DNA from: Lycium barbarum
Taxonomy: Eukaryota > Streptophyta > Magnoliopsida > Solanales > Solanaceae
Assembly (NCBI RefSeq): GCF_019175385.1
Contig: NC_083337.1
Location: 23,986,621 to 24,050,620 of the forward strand
Reading direction: 5' to 3'
Length of the DNA: 64,000 nt
In this document: in pieces, positions 1-10,374 of the stretch
Layout: the number at the start of each line of letters is the position of its first letter
How positions within the stretch are numbered: position 1 is the stretch's first letter
Translations under genes and position numbers: made by a program
Notes under the pieces: model-generated
The model's input: the letters and a program-made list of their open reading frames with translations, nothing else
The model's database searches: none
Told to the model about the DNA's origin: nothing

Positions 1-21
1 TCTGTATTTTCTTTTCACTTT

Positions 22-187
22 TGTCACGCCCCAAATCGAGGGGCATGACTGACACCCGACTTGACTCACCGCGCCTCACATGGCATGCTTACATGCATAA
101 TTTATATCTCAAAACTATACTATGGCATCTGCCACTTGCAAGCAGAAAAGGCCCGACATGACAGTAGACATATGCACATTTTAGTAC
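22..187 (-). repeat. LTR-like end fragment
   Basis: The stretch opens with TGTCACGCCCC, close to the TGTCACGACCC terminus of the minus-strand gypsy LTRs elsewhere in the window, and goes on with similar wording (GACACCCGAC, GGCCCGACATGACA). I read it as the end of an old, otherwise lost LTR. Its inner boundary is a guess; the similarity fades before the TATA box at 188. Confidence 0.3.
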
Positions 188-198
188 TATATATAAAT
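188..198 (+). promoter_or_regulatory. TATA box (TATATATAAAT)
   Basis: A good plant TATA box lies about 60 bases upstream of the ATG at 257. An AC- and pyrimidine-rich leader lies between, as in many plant 5' UTRs. It would serve the small ORF at 257-355. It could also be a chance A/T run inside repeat debris. Confidence 0.35.
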
Positions 199-256
199 GA
201 GAATCTCCAATTTTGTTGTCCTCACAATGCCAATACAATCCACCAAGATTCTACAC

Positions 257-355
257 ATGGCTGCTCTCTTTTTCATTTGTGCATTCATTGTTTTTTTCCT
301 CAAGTTTATCCCTACGTGGGCTTTGTATTTGGGGTATACCCTATTGATAATTTAG
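257..355 (+). CDS. Small hydrophobic ORF or orphan first exon
   Basis: The ORF has 32 codons, beginning MAALFFICAFIVFFLKF and ending TAG at 353-355. Almost all of it is hydrophobic, like a signal peptide or signal anchor. A TATA box stands about 60 bases upstream and the leader resembles a plant 5' UTR. It may be a micropeptide, or the first exon of a gene whose remainder was lost or moved when E1 inserted about 100 bases downstream; a GT follows codon 25. No family is recognised. Codon evidence is too short to exclude chance. Confidence 0.28.
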   Translation: MAALFFICAFIVFFLKFIPTWALYLGYTLLII

Positions 356-455
356 TAACTTCCTGTGAATCTTTATGGCTCCTTTCTCCTTCCTGTCCAT
401 ATTTCGTGGTTATTTTTAGTTTTATATTTAGTTTAAAATAAATAATAATTACTTC

Positions 456-460
456 TTTTG
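456..460. repeat. Target-site duplication of E1, left copy (TTTTG)
   Basis: The five bases before the E1 left LTR are TTTTG; the five after the right LTR (10169-10173) are CTTTG. One mismatch fits an old 5-bp Ty3/gypsy target duplication. Confidence 0.55.
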
Positions 461-766
461 TGTCACGACCCGACTAGGGGGCCGCGACGAACACCCGGTG
501 CTAGCCCACTCGGGCACCCCTTAGCTTACACTTAGACTTGCATCTAGGTGAGCCACATCATTAATCATACATTGCTAAGCATCGACCATGCTAGTCCCAT
601 TGGACGACAACATCTTCAATCATCATAGGCATCTATGCCACAACAATGTACATGGGCCGACGAGGCTAACAAAATGATATACAAAATATAGGCCGACAAG
701 GCCAGACATATCTAACCATATACACGTGACTACGAGTCTCTAAGAAGAGTAAAACATATCACATGA

Positions 767-961
767 GCGGGACAGGACCCCGCTATGCCCATAATTATAT
801 ACACAAAATAATAAGTACCCAAAAGCTATGGCCCCGAAGGGAATGGAGCTCCGCTATGTAATCTCTGAATAAGCAGCTATGGATCAAGTCTGTCTCCCTG
901 TGCACCTGCGGGCATGACGCAGCGTCCACAAACAAAAGGACGTCAGTATGAAGAATGTACT
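767..961 (-). promoter_or_regulatory. Conserved hairpin block in E1 3' LTR
   Basis: On the plus strand: GCGGG/CCCGC (767-771/779-783); a decayed CTCC/GGAG hairpin (about 832-848); CGTCC/GGACG (923-927/938-942); AGTAT/GTACT (945-949/957-961, one wobble pair). The same order and spacing recur in the other TGTCACGACC-type LTRs with different stem sequences. It lies downstream of the likely TATA box in element sense, so it would be transcribed as leader or R/U5 RNA. The function is unknown. Confidence 0.6.
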
Positions 962-2280
962 GAGTATGTAAAGCATGATCAACATCAATATAGAAGCATC
1001 ATAGGCAATATATGAAGTGGCATAGGAGGGAAGACAATAATATCATCATCATGGCGCTTACCTGCCTTTCATAGGAACTTTCCATTTCTCATGCGTATTT
1101 CATAATAGTGCTCGTATTCGTATACATGCCCCTATTCGCATTCATATACATAGTCTTTTCACATTCATATTCATATTATATACATAGCCATACACTTATA
1201 TACATACATACTGTACCCGACCATAAGGTTCGGTGTTTCATACATACTTGGCCAACCAAGGCTCAATGTTATTTCTACCTGGCCCTACCAAGGCTTCAGG
1301 GTCATCCGTACCATCTGCAGATGTGTGCGCGCGTTACGTAATCATATACATACATATATATACATCCATATACATATATTCTACCCGGCATTACAAGCTC
1401 GGGGTTCATTATAGCCCTGTATAGGCACACATACGTATAATAGCCCATATGCACCTTTAGCATCATCATTATTATTGTTACGTCTATATTATAGGCTTAC
1501 TCGTTATATGAGGAGAGTAGTACAAACGTAGCACATATCAAGGATCGTGAGCTTATGAGCTCGGAATATCAACCATGTGAAGACAACATACTCATATAGA
1601 GGAATTAGGAATTTGGCCAAGAATCATGCCTTATGAAAGAAGGGTTAGCCTTACATACCTTTTCGTCGGACTATTCTACACTTGCACGTCCCCTTCCGAT
1701 GTTAGCGTTTCTACCTTCATTAATATCATAACAATGGTCATTAGTCATTCACATTATCCACATTATCTAGATTTCTCAACTTGCTTCTAATTCATTCATA
1801 TTCAAGGTCATAACACCCAACTTCGTCCATCCGTCTAAAGTGTCTAGTTCATGATCTTAATACCATTTATAACACATTCATATCACAACACAACAACATT
1901 CGTGATTCATTCAAACTATTCCTAAAAATGTCACTATTCATCATTCATGACCTAGTTGACCATATTTTCTACAATCCATGCATTTCAACTCTCCAATATC
2001 TTAAACATCATATAAATATCATGAATCTTACCTTAGAAGTTGTAGGAACAAGCTTTAGTTGATAATACTCCACTTTGAGCAAAACCCTAGTTTTTCTCCA
2101 TTTGGATTTCTTGACTTGGATGACCTTTGATGATGTTCTTACTCTTGATTCACTTTGGTTTATGTTGTTGATGACTTATGATCCTTGAAAGCTTGGATAA
2201 TAAATGTAGAGAGAAGGTGTGTAATGTGGAAATGAAATAAAACAAGTGTTGGTCCCTTTATTTAATGAATTGCAAAATCT

Positions 2281-2570
2281 GTGCTGCGGTGAACAGTGGT
2301 CGTAAACGGAGTTTACGACCACGTATTCCATTTTACGGGTCGTCCCTCGCGGTCGTCTTTAACCTTTTCAAAAACCAGAAACTTTGGCTGCTTGCATGGT
2401 GATTTACGACCATGGTTTACAGGTCATAAATCACTTTACGATCCGTAAACCAGGTCGTATTTTACCATTTTCTCGACTGGCAGAAAGTTGAAGTCTTGCA
2501 TGCCAATTTACGACTGCCCGTTTACGGACCGTATGCCAATTTACGATCCGTATTTGCACTTTACGACCAC
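2281..2570 (-). repeat. U3 palindrome cluster (TTTACGACC / GGTCGTAAA)
   Basis: Many inverted copies of GGTCGTAAA and TTTACGACC/TTTACGGNCC are packed here. One pair has perfect 9-bp arms (GTCGTAAAC at 2299-2307, GTTTACGAC at 2311-2319). The cluster lies between the LTR start and the TATA-like box in element sense. The copy in the other LTR is at about 9760-10045. Confidence 0.75.
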
Positions 2571-2696
2571 TGGGCAGATTTCAAATCTGCAATTTTTCAT
2601 ATTTCTTAGACTTCTCCTTCTAATCGTCCACATCCATTTGCATGCATTACTAGTTCATTTACTTGCGTTCCATCGGGAAATTTTCGAGGTGTAACA

Positions 2697-2732
2697 TTCT
2701 TCCCCCCTTAAGAACATTCGTCCTCGAATGTT
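2697..2732 (-). promoter_or_regulatory. E1 polypurine tract with adjacent hairpin
   Basis: In element sense a TTAAGGGGGGAAGAA tract directly precedes the 3' LTR (2697-2710) and would prime plus-strand DNA synthesis. Next to it are perfect 8-bp arms AACATTCG (2713-2720) and CGAATGTT (2725-2732) around the loop TCCT. The same hairpin stands beside the PPT of E4 and of the LARD-like element. Confidence 0.8.
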
Positions 2733-2901
2733 AAAGTGTTCGGGGATTCTATAAATATTTCGCCAGAGTTTCCCCTGTAATATGGCATTACCATCCTGCC
2801 ACAACAACCTATAATATCGATGCTACACAGGGCTACAACACAATAGCATATAAAGTTTTGCCACACACAACCCAAAAGCATAAAAGGAAAGCATACATAC
2901 C

Positions 2902-4443
2902 TTAGAATCTTGACGTCTCGTCTTGGACTTCTTCCAAGGGCTGAAATAAATGTGGGTATTTGGACCGCATACTCTCTTCTGCTTCCCACGTCATTTTCTC
3001 TCGTTTGCTATCTCTCCATAGAACCTTAACTGAGGCTACTTGTTTGTTTCTAAGCCTCCGTACTTTCCTATCTAATATGGCAATGGGTATTTCATCATAA
3101 GTTAACTTTTCTGTCACTTGAACATCATTTACTGGGACGATCCTCATAGGATCTCCAACACATTTCCGAAGCATCGAGACATGGAAAACTGGATGGACTG
3201 ACTCCAAATCTGGAGGTAGTTCTAATTCATAGGCCACCTTGCCTATTTTGCGCACAATCTCATATGGCCCAATATACCGGGGACTAAGTTTCCCCTTTTT
3301 GCCAAATCTCATAACGCCCTTCATTGGCGATACTTTCAAGAACACCAAATCTTTCACTTCGAACTCTAAGTCCCTTTGACGATTATCCGCATAGTACTTT
3401 TGACGACTTTGGGCTGCTAACAACCGATCTTGTATGAGCTTAACTTTCTCTATAGCTTGCTGGACCAAGTATGGCCATATTAACTTAGTTTCTCCGGTTG
3501 CAAACCACTCAATTGGGGATCTGCACTTTCGCCCATATAAAGCTTCATACGGTGCCATCTGAATACTGGAATGATAATTGTTGTTGTAAGCAAACTCAAT
3601 GAGTGGCAAATGGTCATCCCAGTTTCCTCCAAAGTCTATCATACATGCTCGTAACATATCCTCAAGAGTCTGAATAGTACATTCAGCTTGCCCATCGGTC
3701 TATGGGTGAAATGTCGTGCTAAGGCTCACTCGGGTCCCTAGACCCTCCTGAAAAGACTCCCAAAATTTTGCTGTAAACTGAGTACCTCTATCGGAGATAA
3801 TAGATACCGAAACGCCATGGAGTCTCACTATCTCTTTAAGGTAAAGCCTTGCATAATCTTCTGCTGCATAGGTCGTTCTGACCGGTAAGAAATGAGCTGA
3901 CTTTGTGAGTCTATCCACAATCACCCATATGGAGTCATACTTACATCGAGAACGAGGTAAGCCCGTAATGAAGTCCATATTAATCACTTCCCACTTCCGC
4001 GTTGGGATTTCTATAGCTTGTAATAATTCGCCCGGCTTTTGGTGCTCAATTTTCACCTGTTGACAATTAGGACATTGAGCTACAAATCCCGCTATATCTT
4101 TCTTCATCCCATTCCACCAATATATAGTCTTAAGGTCATGATACATTTTCGTCGCTCCAGGGTGCACAGAATAACGGGAGCAATGAGCTTCTCTCAAAAT
4201 CTGGTGGCGTAGGTCTGCCACATCAGGGACACATAGTCTGCCTCGGCATCGGAGAACTCCGCCTCCCAAAATGTCAAATGATGACTCCTCTTTCTGAGGG
4301 AGTGTATCTCTGTACTGCATTAGCATGGGATCCTCATATTGTCGCTCTTTCACTTCTGCTACTAGCGACGAGACTGCTGTATTCTGGATAGTAGCTCCGC
4401 TGCTACCTGAGTCCACTACCCGGACTCCTAGGCTAGCTAACTG
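2902..4443 (-). pseudogene. E1 integrase with chromodomain (broken)
   Basis: This part of pol inserts the cDNA into the genome. Reading from 4416, an HHCC zinc-binding region ends in CPNCQQ. The catalytic core follows with its first Asp in MDFITGLP, its second in SDRGTQF, and a Glu in the motif after TDGQ. The GRKCRSP stretch and a C-terminal chromodomain (AILDRKVRRLRNK...VLWRD...TWEAEE) complete it; such domains recognise modified histones. The whole stretch is one frame with RT, but TAG stops at 4444-4446 and 3700-3702 interrupt it; both replace a likely CAG. Translation ends at 2902. Confidence 0.9.
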
Positions 4444-4446
4444 CTA

Positions 4447-5919
4447 GAGCTCACGGGCCATTTCCCTCTTCTCTGGTCGTACATCACTTAGACTTCCCAT
4501 CGATCTATGGCTAAGAGCATCAGCCACAACATTTGCCTTTCCGGGGTGATACAAAATCTCGACATCATAGTCTTTTAGCAACTCTAGCCATCGTCGTTGC
4601 CGCAAATTCAACTCCTTCTGCTTGAAGATGTATTGAAGACTCTTATGATCTGTAAAAATATCCACGTGGACACCATATAAATAATGTCTCCATATCTTTA
4701 ATGCATGAACCACCGCGGCCAATTCTAGATCATGGGTAAGATAATTCTGCTCATGTTTTCGTAATTGCCTTGAAGCATACACAATCACTTTGCCATGTTG
4801 CATCAATACACAGCCTAGCCCGACACCTGAAGCATCACAATAAAAAACGTATCCTTCCAACCCCTCTAGAAGTGTCAAGACTGGTGCAGAAGTCAACCTA
4901 TCTTTCAACTCTTGGAAACTACGTTCGCAAGCATCTGTCCATTGAAACTTTGCCGATTTCTGGGTCAACTTTGTGAGTGGTGCAGAAATAGAAGAAAAAC
5001 CTTCAACAAACCTCCTGTAATAAACTGCTAAGCCCAGAAAGCTACGAACCTCCGTAGGAGTTGTGGGCTTTGGCCAAGTATTCACGGCCTCAATCTTTTG
5101 ACTATCCACTTGAATACCATCGGCTGCCACAATATGACCTAAAAATGCCACTGAGTTCAACCAGAACTCACATTTGGAAAACTTTGCAAACAATTCTCGA
5201 GTTCAAAGAACTCCAAGGACAATACGCAAATGATCCGCATGTTCTGCTTCGGATCTAGAATACACCAAAATATCATCAATGAATACGATTACAAATAAGT
5301 CCAGAAAGGACCTGAACACATTATTCATCAAATCCATAAATACCGCTGGCGCATTAGTTAGCCCAAATGACATCACCCGGAATGCAAAACGACCATATCT
5401 TGTCCGGAAAGCTGTCTTGGGGATATCTTTCTCCCTTAATCTCACTTGATGATACCCGGACCTCAAATCAATCTTTGAAAACCATTTGGCACCTTGCAAT
5501 TGATCGAACAAGTCATCAATCCTCGGGAGAGGATATTTATTCTTAATCGTCACCTTATTCAACTGTCTATAATCAATGCACATTCTCAAGGAGCCATCTT
5601 TCTTTCGGACGAACAATACGGGTGCTCCCCACGAGGATGAACTAGGCCTAATGAAGCCTTTCTCGAGCAAGTCTTTCAATTGCTCCTTCAACTCTTTCAA
5701 TTCTGCGGATGCCATTATATAGGGAGGAATAGATATAGGTTTAGTGTCTGGCAACACATCAATGGAAAAATCAATCTCCCGCTCGGGAGGAAGGCCTGAA
5801 AGCTCTTCTGGTAACACATCCGGGAATTCATTCACCACTGGAACTGACTGTAGAGTCGGTGACTCAGCTTCTACATCTTGAACTCGTACTAGATGATAAA
5901 TGCACCCTTTTGTGATCAT
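4447..5919 (-). pseudogene. E1 reverse transcriptase and RNase H (broken)
   Basis: The RT part (5919 to 5206) shows the thumb-proximal [20 protein letters not shown], the [10 protein letters not shown] block and the catalytic FIDDILVYS. RNase H (5193 down to 4447) shows all four acidic sites: YCDASG, the Glu of [14 protein letters not shown] and the Asp of VADALSH. RT and RNase H are in one frame, separated by TGA at 5203-5205 that probably replaced CGA. Full-length domains with so few breaks suggest a fairly recent death. Confidence 0.92.
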
Positions 5920-5930
5920 TTTCGTTGCCT

Positions 5931-6332
5931 TTAGAAGGAAATAAACCTACCTTTTGGTGATGCCATATTTCCTTTCCATTCTAACACTAGTTCTCCCGGA
6001 AACTGGAAACGAACCACTTTTATCCGGCAATCAACGTTGGCATAACAAGAAGCCAACCAATCCATGCCCATAATGACATCAAAATCTACCATTTCTAGCT
6101 CATGCAAATCAATCATAGTACGACGATCACAAATCACAATCACACAATTTCTATACACTTGGCTAGCTATTACCGATTCACCCACGGGTGTAAACACCTC
6201 AAAAGGTTTGATAGACTCCGGCTCAATTATAAATCGACCCGCAGTATATGGAGTAACATATGATAATGTGGAGCCCGGATCAATCAAAGCATATACATCA
6301 TGAGAGCATACCGATAATATACCTGTGACCAC
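5931..6332 (-). pseudogene. E1 aspartic protease
   Basis: This is a retropepsin-like domain that would mature Gag-Pol. The active site reads ALIDPGS, with Pro where many relatives have Ser or Thr, and the flap-side motif is VIMGMDWL. It shares its frame with gag. A one-base deletion near 5934 shifts it off the RT frame, so Gag-Pro and RT cannot be read together. Confidence 0.85.
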
Positions 6333-6419
6333 GTCAGGATAAAACTCAAGATCTTGGCGTCCCGCAAATGCATAAATACGGTGCTGAGGACCGCTAGAAG
6401 TGGGAGCTTTCCCTCTACC

Positions 6420-7708
6420 TCTACCATGGCCGACTGGCGCATGTGAACCTGGCCCCGTAGGGCATACAGATGCTGATGATCCGGCTGCCGACCCTGATGG
6501 CTGGGTCCTACCTCTACCCTGTACTGAGGGTCAATCACACATGATATGGTCTGGTTGACCACATGAATAGCAACCATCCGAGCCCAATCGACATCGACCC
6601 CAATGCAACTTCCCATACTAGGAACATCGTGGTACAGGTGGCCTTGACTGGCCTGAATCATCTCTGAACTGAGGTCCTGAATAACTGGGACTTGGCCCTG
6701 AACGAGCAGATCCATCAAGGCTCTGGCCTGGAAACCGTGGAGATGCACTGGTCATAGAATAGCCTGAATGTCTAGGGAACTGCTGCCTGTGTCCGCCTCT
6801 AAACTCGCTTGTCAGACCCGAAGATCTAGCTCTCTTGTTATGTCCCCGATCTTGCTCACGCTCACTTCTTCGCTATTGTAGGCTTTCTTCTAAGTTCTGA
6901 GCATGTGCCTGAATGCGTGCAATATCCATACCATCATGAAGGGACACAGTCAAGCATTTATCCATCAAGTGTGGCCCTAGGCCCTTTACAAATTGGTGTA
7001 CCCGGTCGCCCATATCCGCTACCATGGCCGAAGCATACCGAGCCAGGGAGTTAAAGCGGAGGCTATACTCTAGGGCACTCATACTACCTTGCCTCAAGTT
7101 CAAGAATTTATCAGCCCTAGCTCGCCGAACTTCCGGAGGCATATAATGACGGAGAAAGGCATCAACAAACTCTTGCCATACCGGGGGAGGTGCATTGGCC
7201 CCCCGTGAAGCCATCCACACCGTATACCACTGGATCGAGACATCTCTCAATCTATATGACGCTAACTCCACCGACTCGGTGTCTGAAGCATGTATCAATT
7301 GGAGTGTCCTCAACATACCGTCAATAAAGTCCTGAGGGTCCTCCTCCGGCTTTGACCCAAAGAATTCCGGAGGGTTCAAAGTAATGAAATAACGGGCCCT
7401 CGCACTAACAGCCCTATCACCACGCCCTGAAATTTGCCTCTGAGTCTAGGCCGCACCAACTGAGTCAACAAATTAATGGCCTCTTTTACATCTTGGCCAA
7501 AAGCATCCGGTGGAGGAGCTGGAGGTGCTGGAGCTGGGGCTGAGGCTCCCTCACGCTCCCCAGTAATAGGCACTGTCTGGGAGGACTAAGATTGAGCCGC
7601 ACTCTAGGACTCACTTTCCTCTACTACCGGTGGCGGTGCTCTTGTAGCCCACTTTTCTGCCACCGTCTTGACCTTTTGGGCAGCTGTAGTCTTTTTCTTT
7701 TTAGGCAT
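6420..7708 (-). pseudogene. E1 gag (capsid and zinc knuckle, broken)
   Basis: The likely start at 7708 gives a lysine-rich MPKKKKTTAAQK N terminus. The capsid core (7379-6873) has the typical LNPPEFFGSKPEEDPQDFID region, FLRHYMPP and the tail ARIQAHAQNLEE. Two TAG stops lie near the N terminus, a frameshift near 7450, and TAG at 6873-6875. The CCHC knuckle (C-YS-C-GQPD-H-IMCD) loses its last Cys to TGA at 6531-6533. Packaging function is therefore gone. The linker to protease is Arg/Gly-rich. Confidence 0.85.
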
Positions 7709-7900
7709 CTCTGAAATACACAACACACGATGAAGGAACAAGAATTTCTTACATCATAGTTCTATCGCACGATTCTTATGAAGAAAGAAGGTCATTTATT
7801 CCTAAAATATCTGCAGCTTCCTGTTTATAAGTGTGGCGCGCAACACACCCATAACCAAGACTCTACTAGACACGGCTCGTAGACACACCCTAGGACTGAA

Positions 7901-7914
7901 CTGCTCTGATACCA
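7901..7914 (-). promoter_or_regulatory. E1 primer binding site (initiator tRNA-Met)
   Basis: In element sense TGGTATCAGAGCAG starts four bases inside the 5' LTR. This is the standard complement of the 3' end of plant initiator tRNA-Met, which primes minus-strand synthesis. It fixes the element's orientation. Confidence 0.93.
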
Positions 7915-7918
7915 CTTT

Positions 7919-10168
7919 TGTCACGACCCGACTAGGGGGCCGCGACGAGCACCCGGTACTAGCCCACCCGGGCACCTCTTAGCATACACTTAGACTTGCA
8001 TCTAGGTGAGCCACATCATTAATCATACATTTCTAAGCATCGACCATGCTAGTCCCATTGGACGATAACATCTTCAATCATCATAGGCATCTATGCCACA
8101 ACAATGTACATGGGCCGACGAAGCCAACAAAATGATATACAAAATATAGGCCGACAAGGCCAGACATATCTAACCATATACACGTGATTACGAGCCTCTA
8201 AGAAGAGTAAAACATATCACATGAGCGGGACAGGACCCCGCTATGCCCATAATTATATACACAAAATAATAAGTACCCAAAATCTATGGCTCCAAAGGGA
8301 ATGGAGCTCCGCTATGTAATCTCTGAATAAGCAGCTATGGATCAAGTCTGTCTCCCTGTGCACCTGCGGGCATGACGCAACGTCCACAAACAAAAGGACG
8401 TCAGTACGAAGAATGTACTGAGTATGTAAAGCATGATCAACATCAATATAGAAGCATCATAGGCAATATATGAAGTGGCATAGGAGGGAAGACAATAATA
8501 TCATCATCATGGAGCTTACCTGCCTTTCATAGGAACTTTCCATTTCTCATGCGTATTTCATAATAGTGCTCGTATTCGTATACATGCCCCTATTCGCATT
8601 CATATACATAGTCTTTTCAGATTCATATTCATATTATATACATAGCCATACACTTATAGACATGCAAAGCGTACCCGACCATAAGGTTCGGTGTTTCATA
8701 CATACTTGGCCAACCAAGGCTCAATGTTATTTCTACCTGGCCCTACCAAGGCTTCAGGGTCATCCGTACCATCTGCAGATGTGTGCGCGCGTTACGTAAT
8801 CATATACATACATATATATACATCCATATACATATATTCTACCCGACATTACAAGCTCGGGGTACATTATAGCCCTGTATAGGCACACATACGTATAATA
8901 GCCCATAGGCACCTTTAGCATCATCATTATTATCGTTACGTCTACATTATAGGCTTACTCGTTATATGAGGAGCGTAGTACAAACGTAGCACATATCAAG
9001 GATCGTGAGATTATGAGCTCGAAATATCAACCATGTGAAGACAACATACTCATATAGAGGAATTAGGAATTTGGCCAAGAATCATGTGTTATGAAAGAAG
9101 GGTTAGCCTTACATACCTTTTCGTTGGACTGTTCTACACTTGCGCGTCCCCTTCTGATGTTAGCGTTTCTACCTTCATTAATATCATAACAATGGCCATT
9201 AGTCATTCACATTATCCACATTATCTAGATTTCTCAACTTGCTTCTAATTCATCCATATTCAAGGTCATAACACCCAACTTCGTCCATCCGTCTAAAGTG
9301 TCTAGTTCATGATCTTAATACCATTTATAACACATTCATATCACAACACAACAACATTCGTGATTCAATTCAAACTATTCCTCAAAATGTCACTATTCAT
9401 CATTCATGACCTAGTTGACCATATTTTCTACAATCCATGCATTTCAACTCTCCAATATCTTAAACATCATATAAATATCATGAATCTTACCTTAGAAGTT
9501 GTAGGAACAAGATTTAGTTTATAATACTCCACTTTGAGCAAAACCCTAGTTTTTCTCCATTTGGATTTCTTGACTTGGATGACCTTTGATGATGTTCTTA
9601 CTCTTGCTTCACTTTGTTTTATGTTGCTGATGACTTATGATCCTTGAAAACTTGGATAATAAATGTAGAGAGAGGTTTTAGAAAGAAGGTGTGTAATGTG
9701 GAAATGAAATAAAACAAGTGTTGGTCCCTTTATTTAATGAATTGCAAAATCTGTGCTACGGTGAACAGTGGTCGTAAACGGAGTTTACGACCACGTATTC
9801 CATTTTACGGTTCGTCCCTCGCGGTCATCTTTAACCTTTTCAAAAACCAGAAACTTTGGCTGCTTGCATGGTGATTTACGACCATGGTTTACGGGTCGTA
9901 GATCACTTTATGGTCCGTAAACCAGGTCGTATTTTACCATTTCCTCGACTGGAAGAAAGTTGAAGTCTTGCATGCCAATTTACGACTGCCCGTTTACGGA
10001 CCGTATACCAATTTACGCTCCGTATTTGCACTTTACGACCACTGGGCAGATTTCAAATATGCAATTTTTCATATTTCTTAGACTTCTCCTTCTAATCATC
10101 CACATCCATTTGCATGCATTACTAGTTCAGTTACTTGCGTTCCAACGGGAAATTTCCGAGGTGTAACA
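7919..10168 (-). repeat. E1 5' LTR
   Basis: It is the second copy of the LTR at 461-2696, with TG...CA ends. It carries about 14 extra bases near 9675-9690. In element sense the palindrome cluster is at about 9760-10045 (9-bp arms 9771-9779 and 9783-9791), followed by the TATA-like box near 9735. Confidence 0.95.
8225..8419 (-). promoter_or_regulatory. Conserved hairpin block in E1 5' LTR
   Basis: GCGGG/CCCGC begins at 8225; then GCTCC (8289-8293)/GGAGC (8303-8307), CGTCC (8381-8385)/GGACG (8396-8400) and AGTAC (8403-8407)/GTACT (8415-8419). This copy has cleaner stems than the 3' LTR. As part of the 5' LTR it would be in the leader of the genomic RNA. Confidence 0.6.
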
Positions 10169-10173
10169 CTTTG

Positions 10174-10374
10174 TCCCGATTTAAGTATCTTAGTTTAACT
10201 AAGTATAGAGTTTAAGAAATAAAAAGAGATTTTTGAATATTGTGGTCCTAAATTAAAGATGTGTATAATGTACTTAAATGTCCTTTGAATTTTCCGGTTA
10301 TAAACTTGCAATGCAGGAGGTTTATAATGTCAACTTACTAAATATAGAAAGAGATACTCTTTTTGGATAGGCAA
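10174..10374. other. Unassigned DNA between E1 and an LTR fragment
   Basis: About 200 A/T-rich bases lie here. They may be the original host DNA that E1 entered, continuing 1-460. No ORF or repeat is recognised. A possible splice acceptor context (TTGCAATGCAG) near 10305-10315 is not supported by any coding sequence. Confidence 0.3.

Larger units (their letters stand above)
461..2696 (-). repeat. E1 3' LTR
   Basis: In element sense it runs from TGTTACACCTCG (at 2696) to CGGGTCGTGACA (at 461), with the standard TG...CA ends. It matches 7919-10168 over its whole length. In element sense it has a palindrome cluster (2281-2570), a TATA-like ATTAAATAAAG (2255-2265), CCCG-type hairpins (about 1210-1410) and a conserved hairpin block (767-961). 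Short ORFs inside it, duplicated in the other LTR, are not genes. Confidence 0.95.
461..10168 (-). mobile_element. E1: Ty3/gypsy chromovirus, Tekay/Del type, full length but dead
   Basis: The element is 9.7 kb with two direct LTRs of about 2.24 kb. On the minus strand the order is 5' LTR (7919-10168), PBS against initiator tRNA-Met (7901-7914), gag, protease, RT, RNase H, integrase, chromodomain, PPT (2697-2710), 3' LTR (461-2696). The order RT-RNaseH-INT and the C-terminal chromodomain place it with plant chromoviruses. The LTRs differ at about 11 of the first 284 bases, mostly transitions, and one carries a ~14-base indel. Several in-frame stops and at least two frameshifts inactivate it. 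Confidence 0.95.

Noticed and set aside
1108..1424. Overlapping 63- and 77-codon ORFs repeated almost identically at 8566-8882
   Set aside because: They lie at the same position in both E1 LTRs and consist of low-complexity TA-rich sequence; their conservation is that of the LTR.
7901..7914. tRNA-like match
   Set aside because: Only the 3' complement of initiator tRNA-Met is present; it is a primer binding site, not a tRNA gene. The same applies at 17781, 39270, 42552 and 51684.
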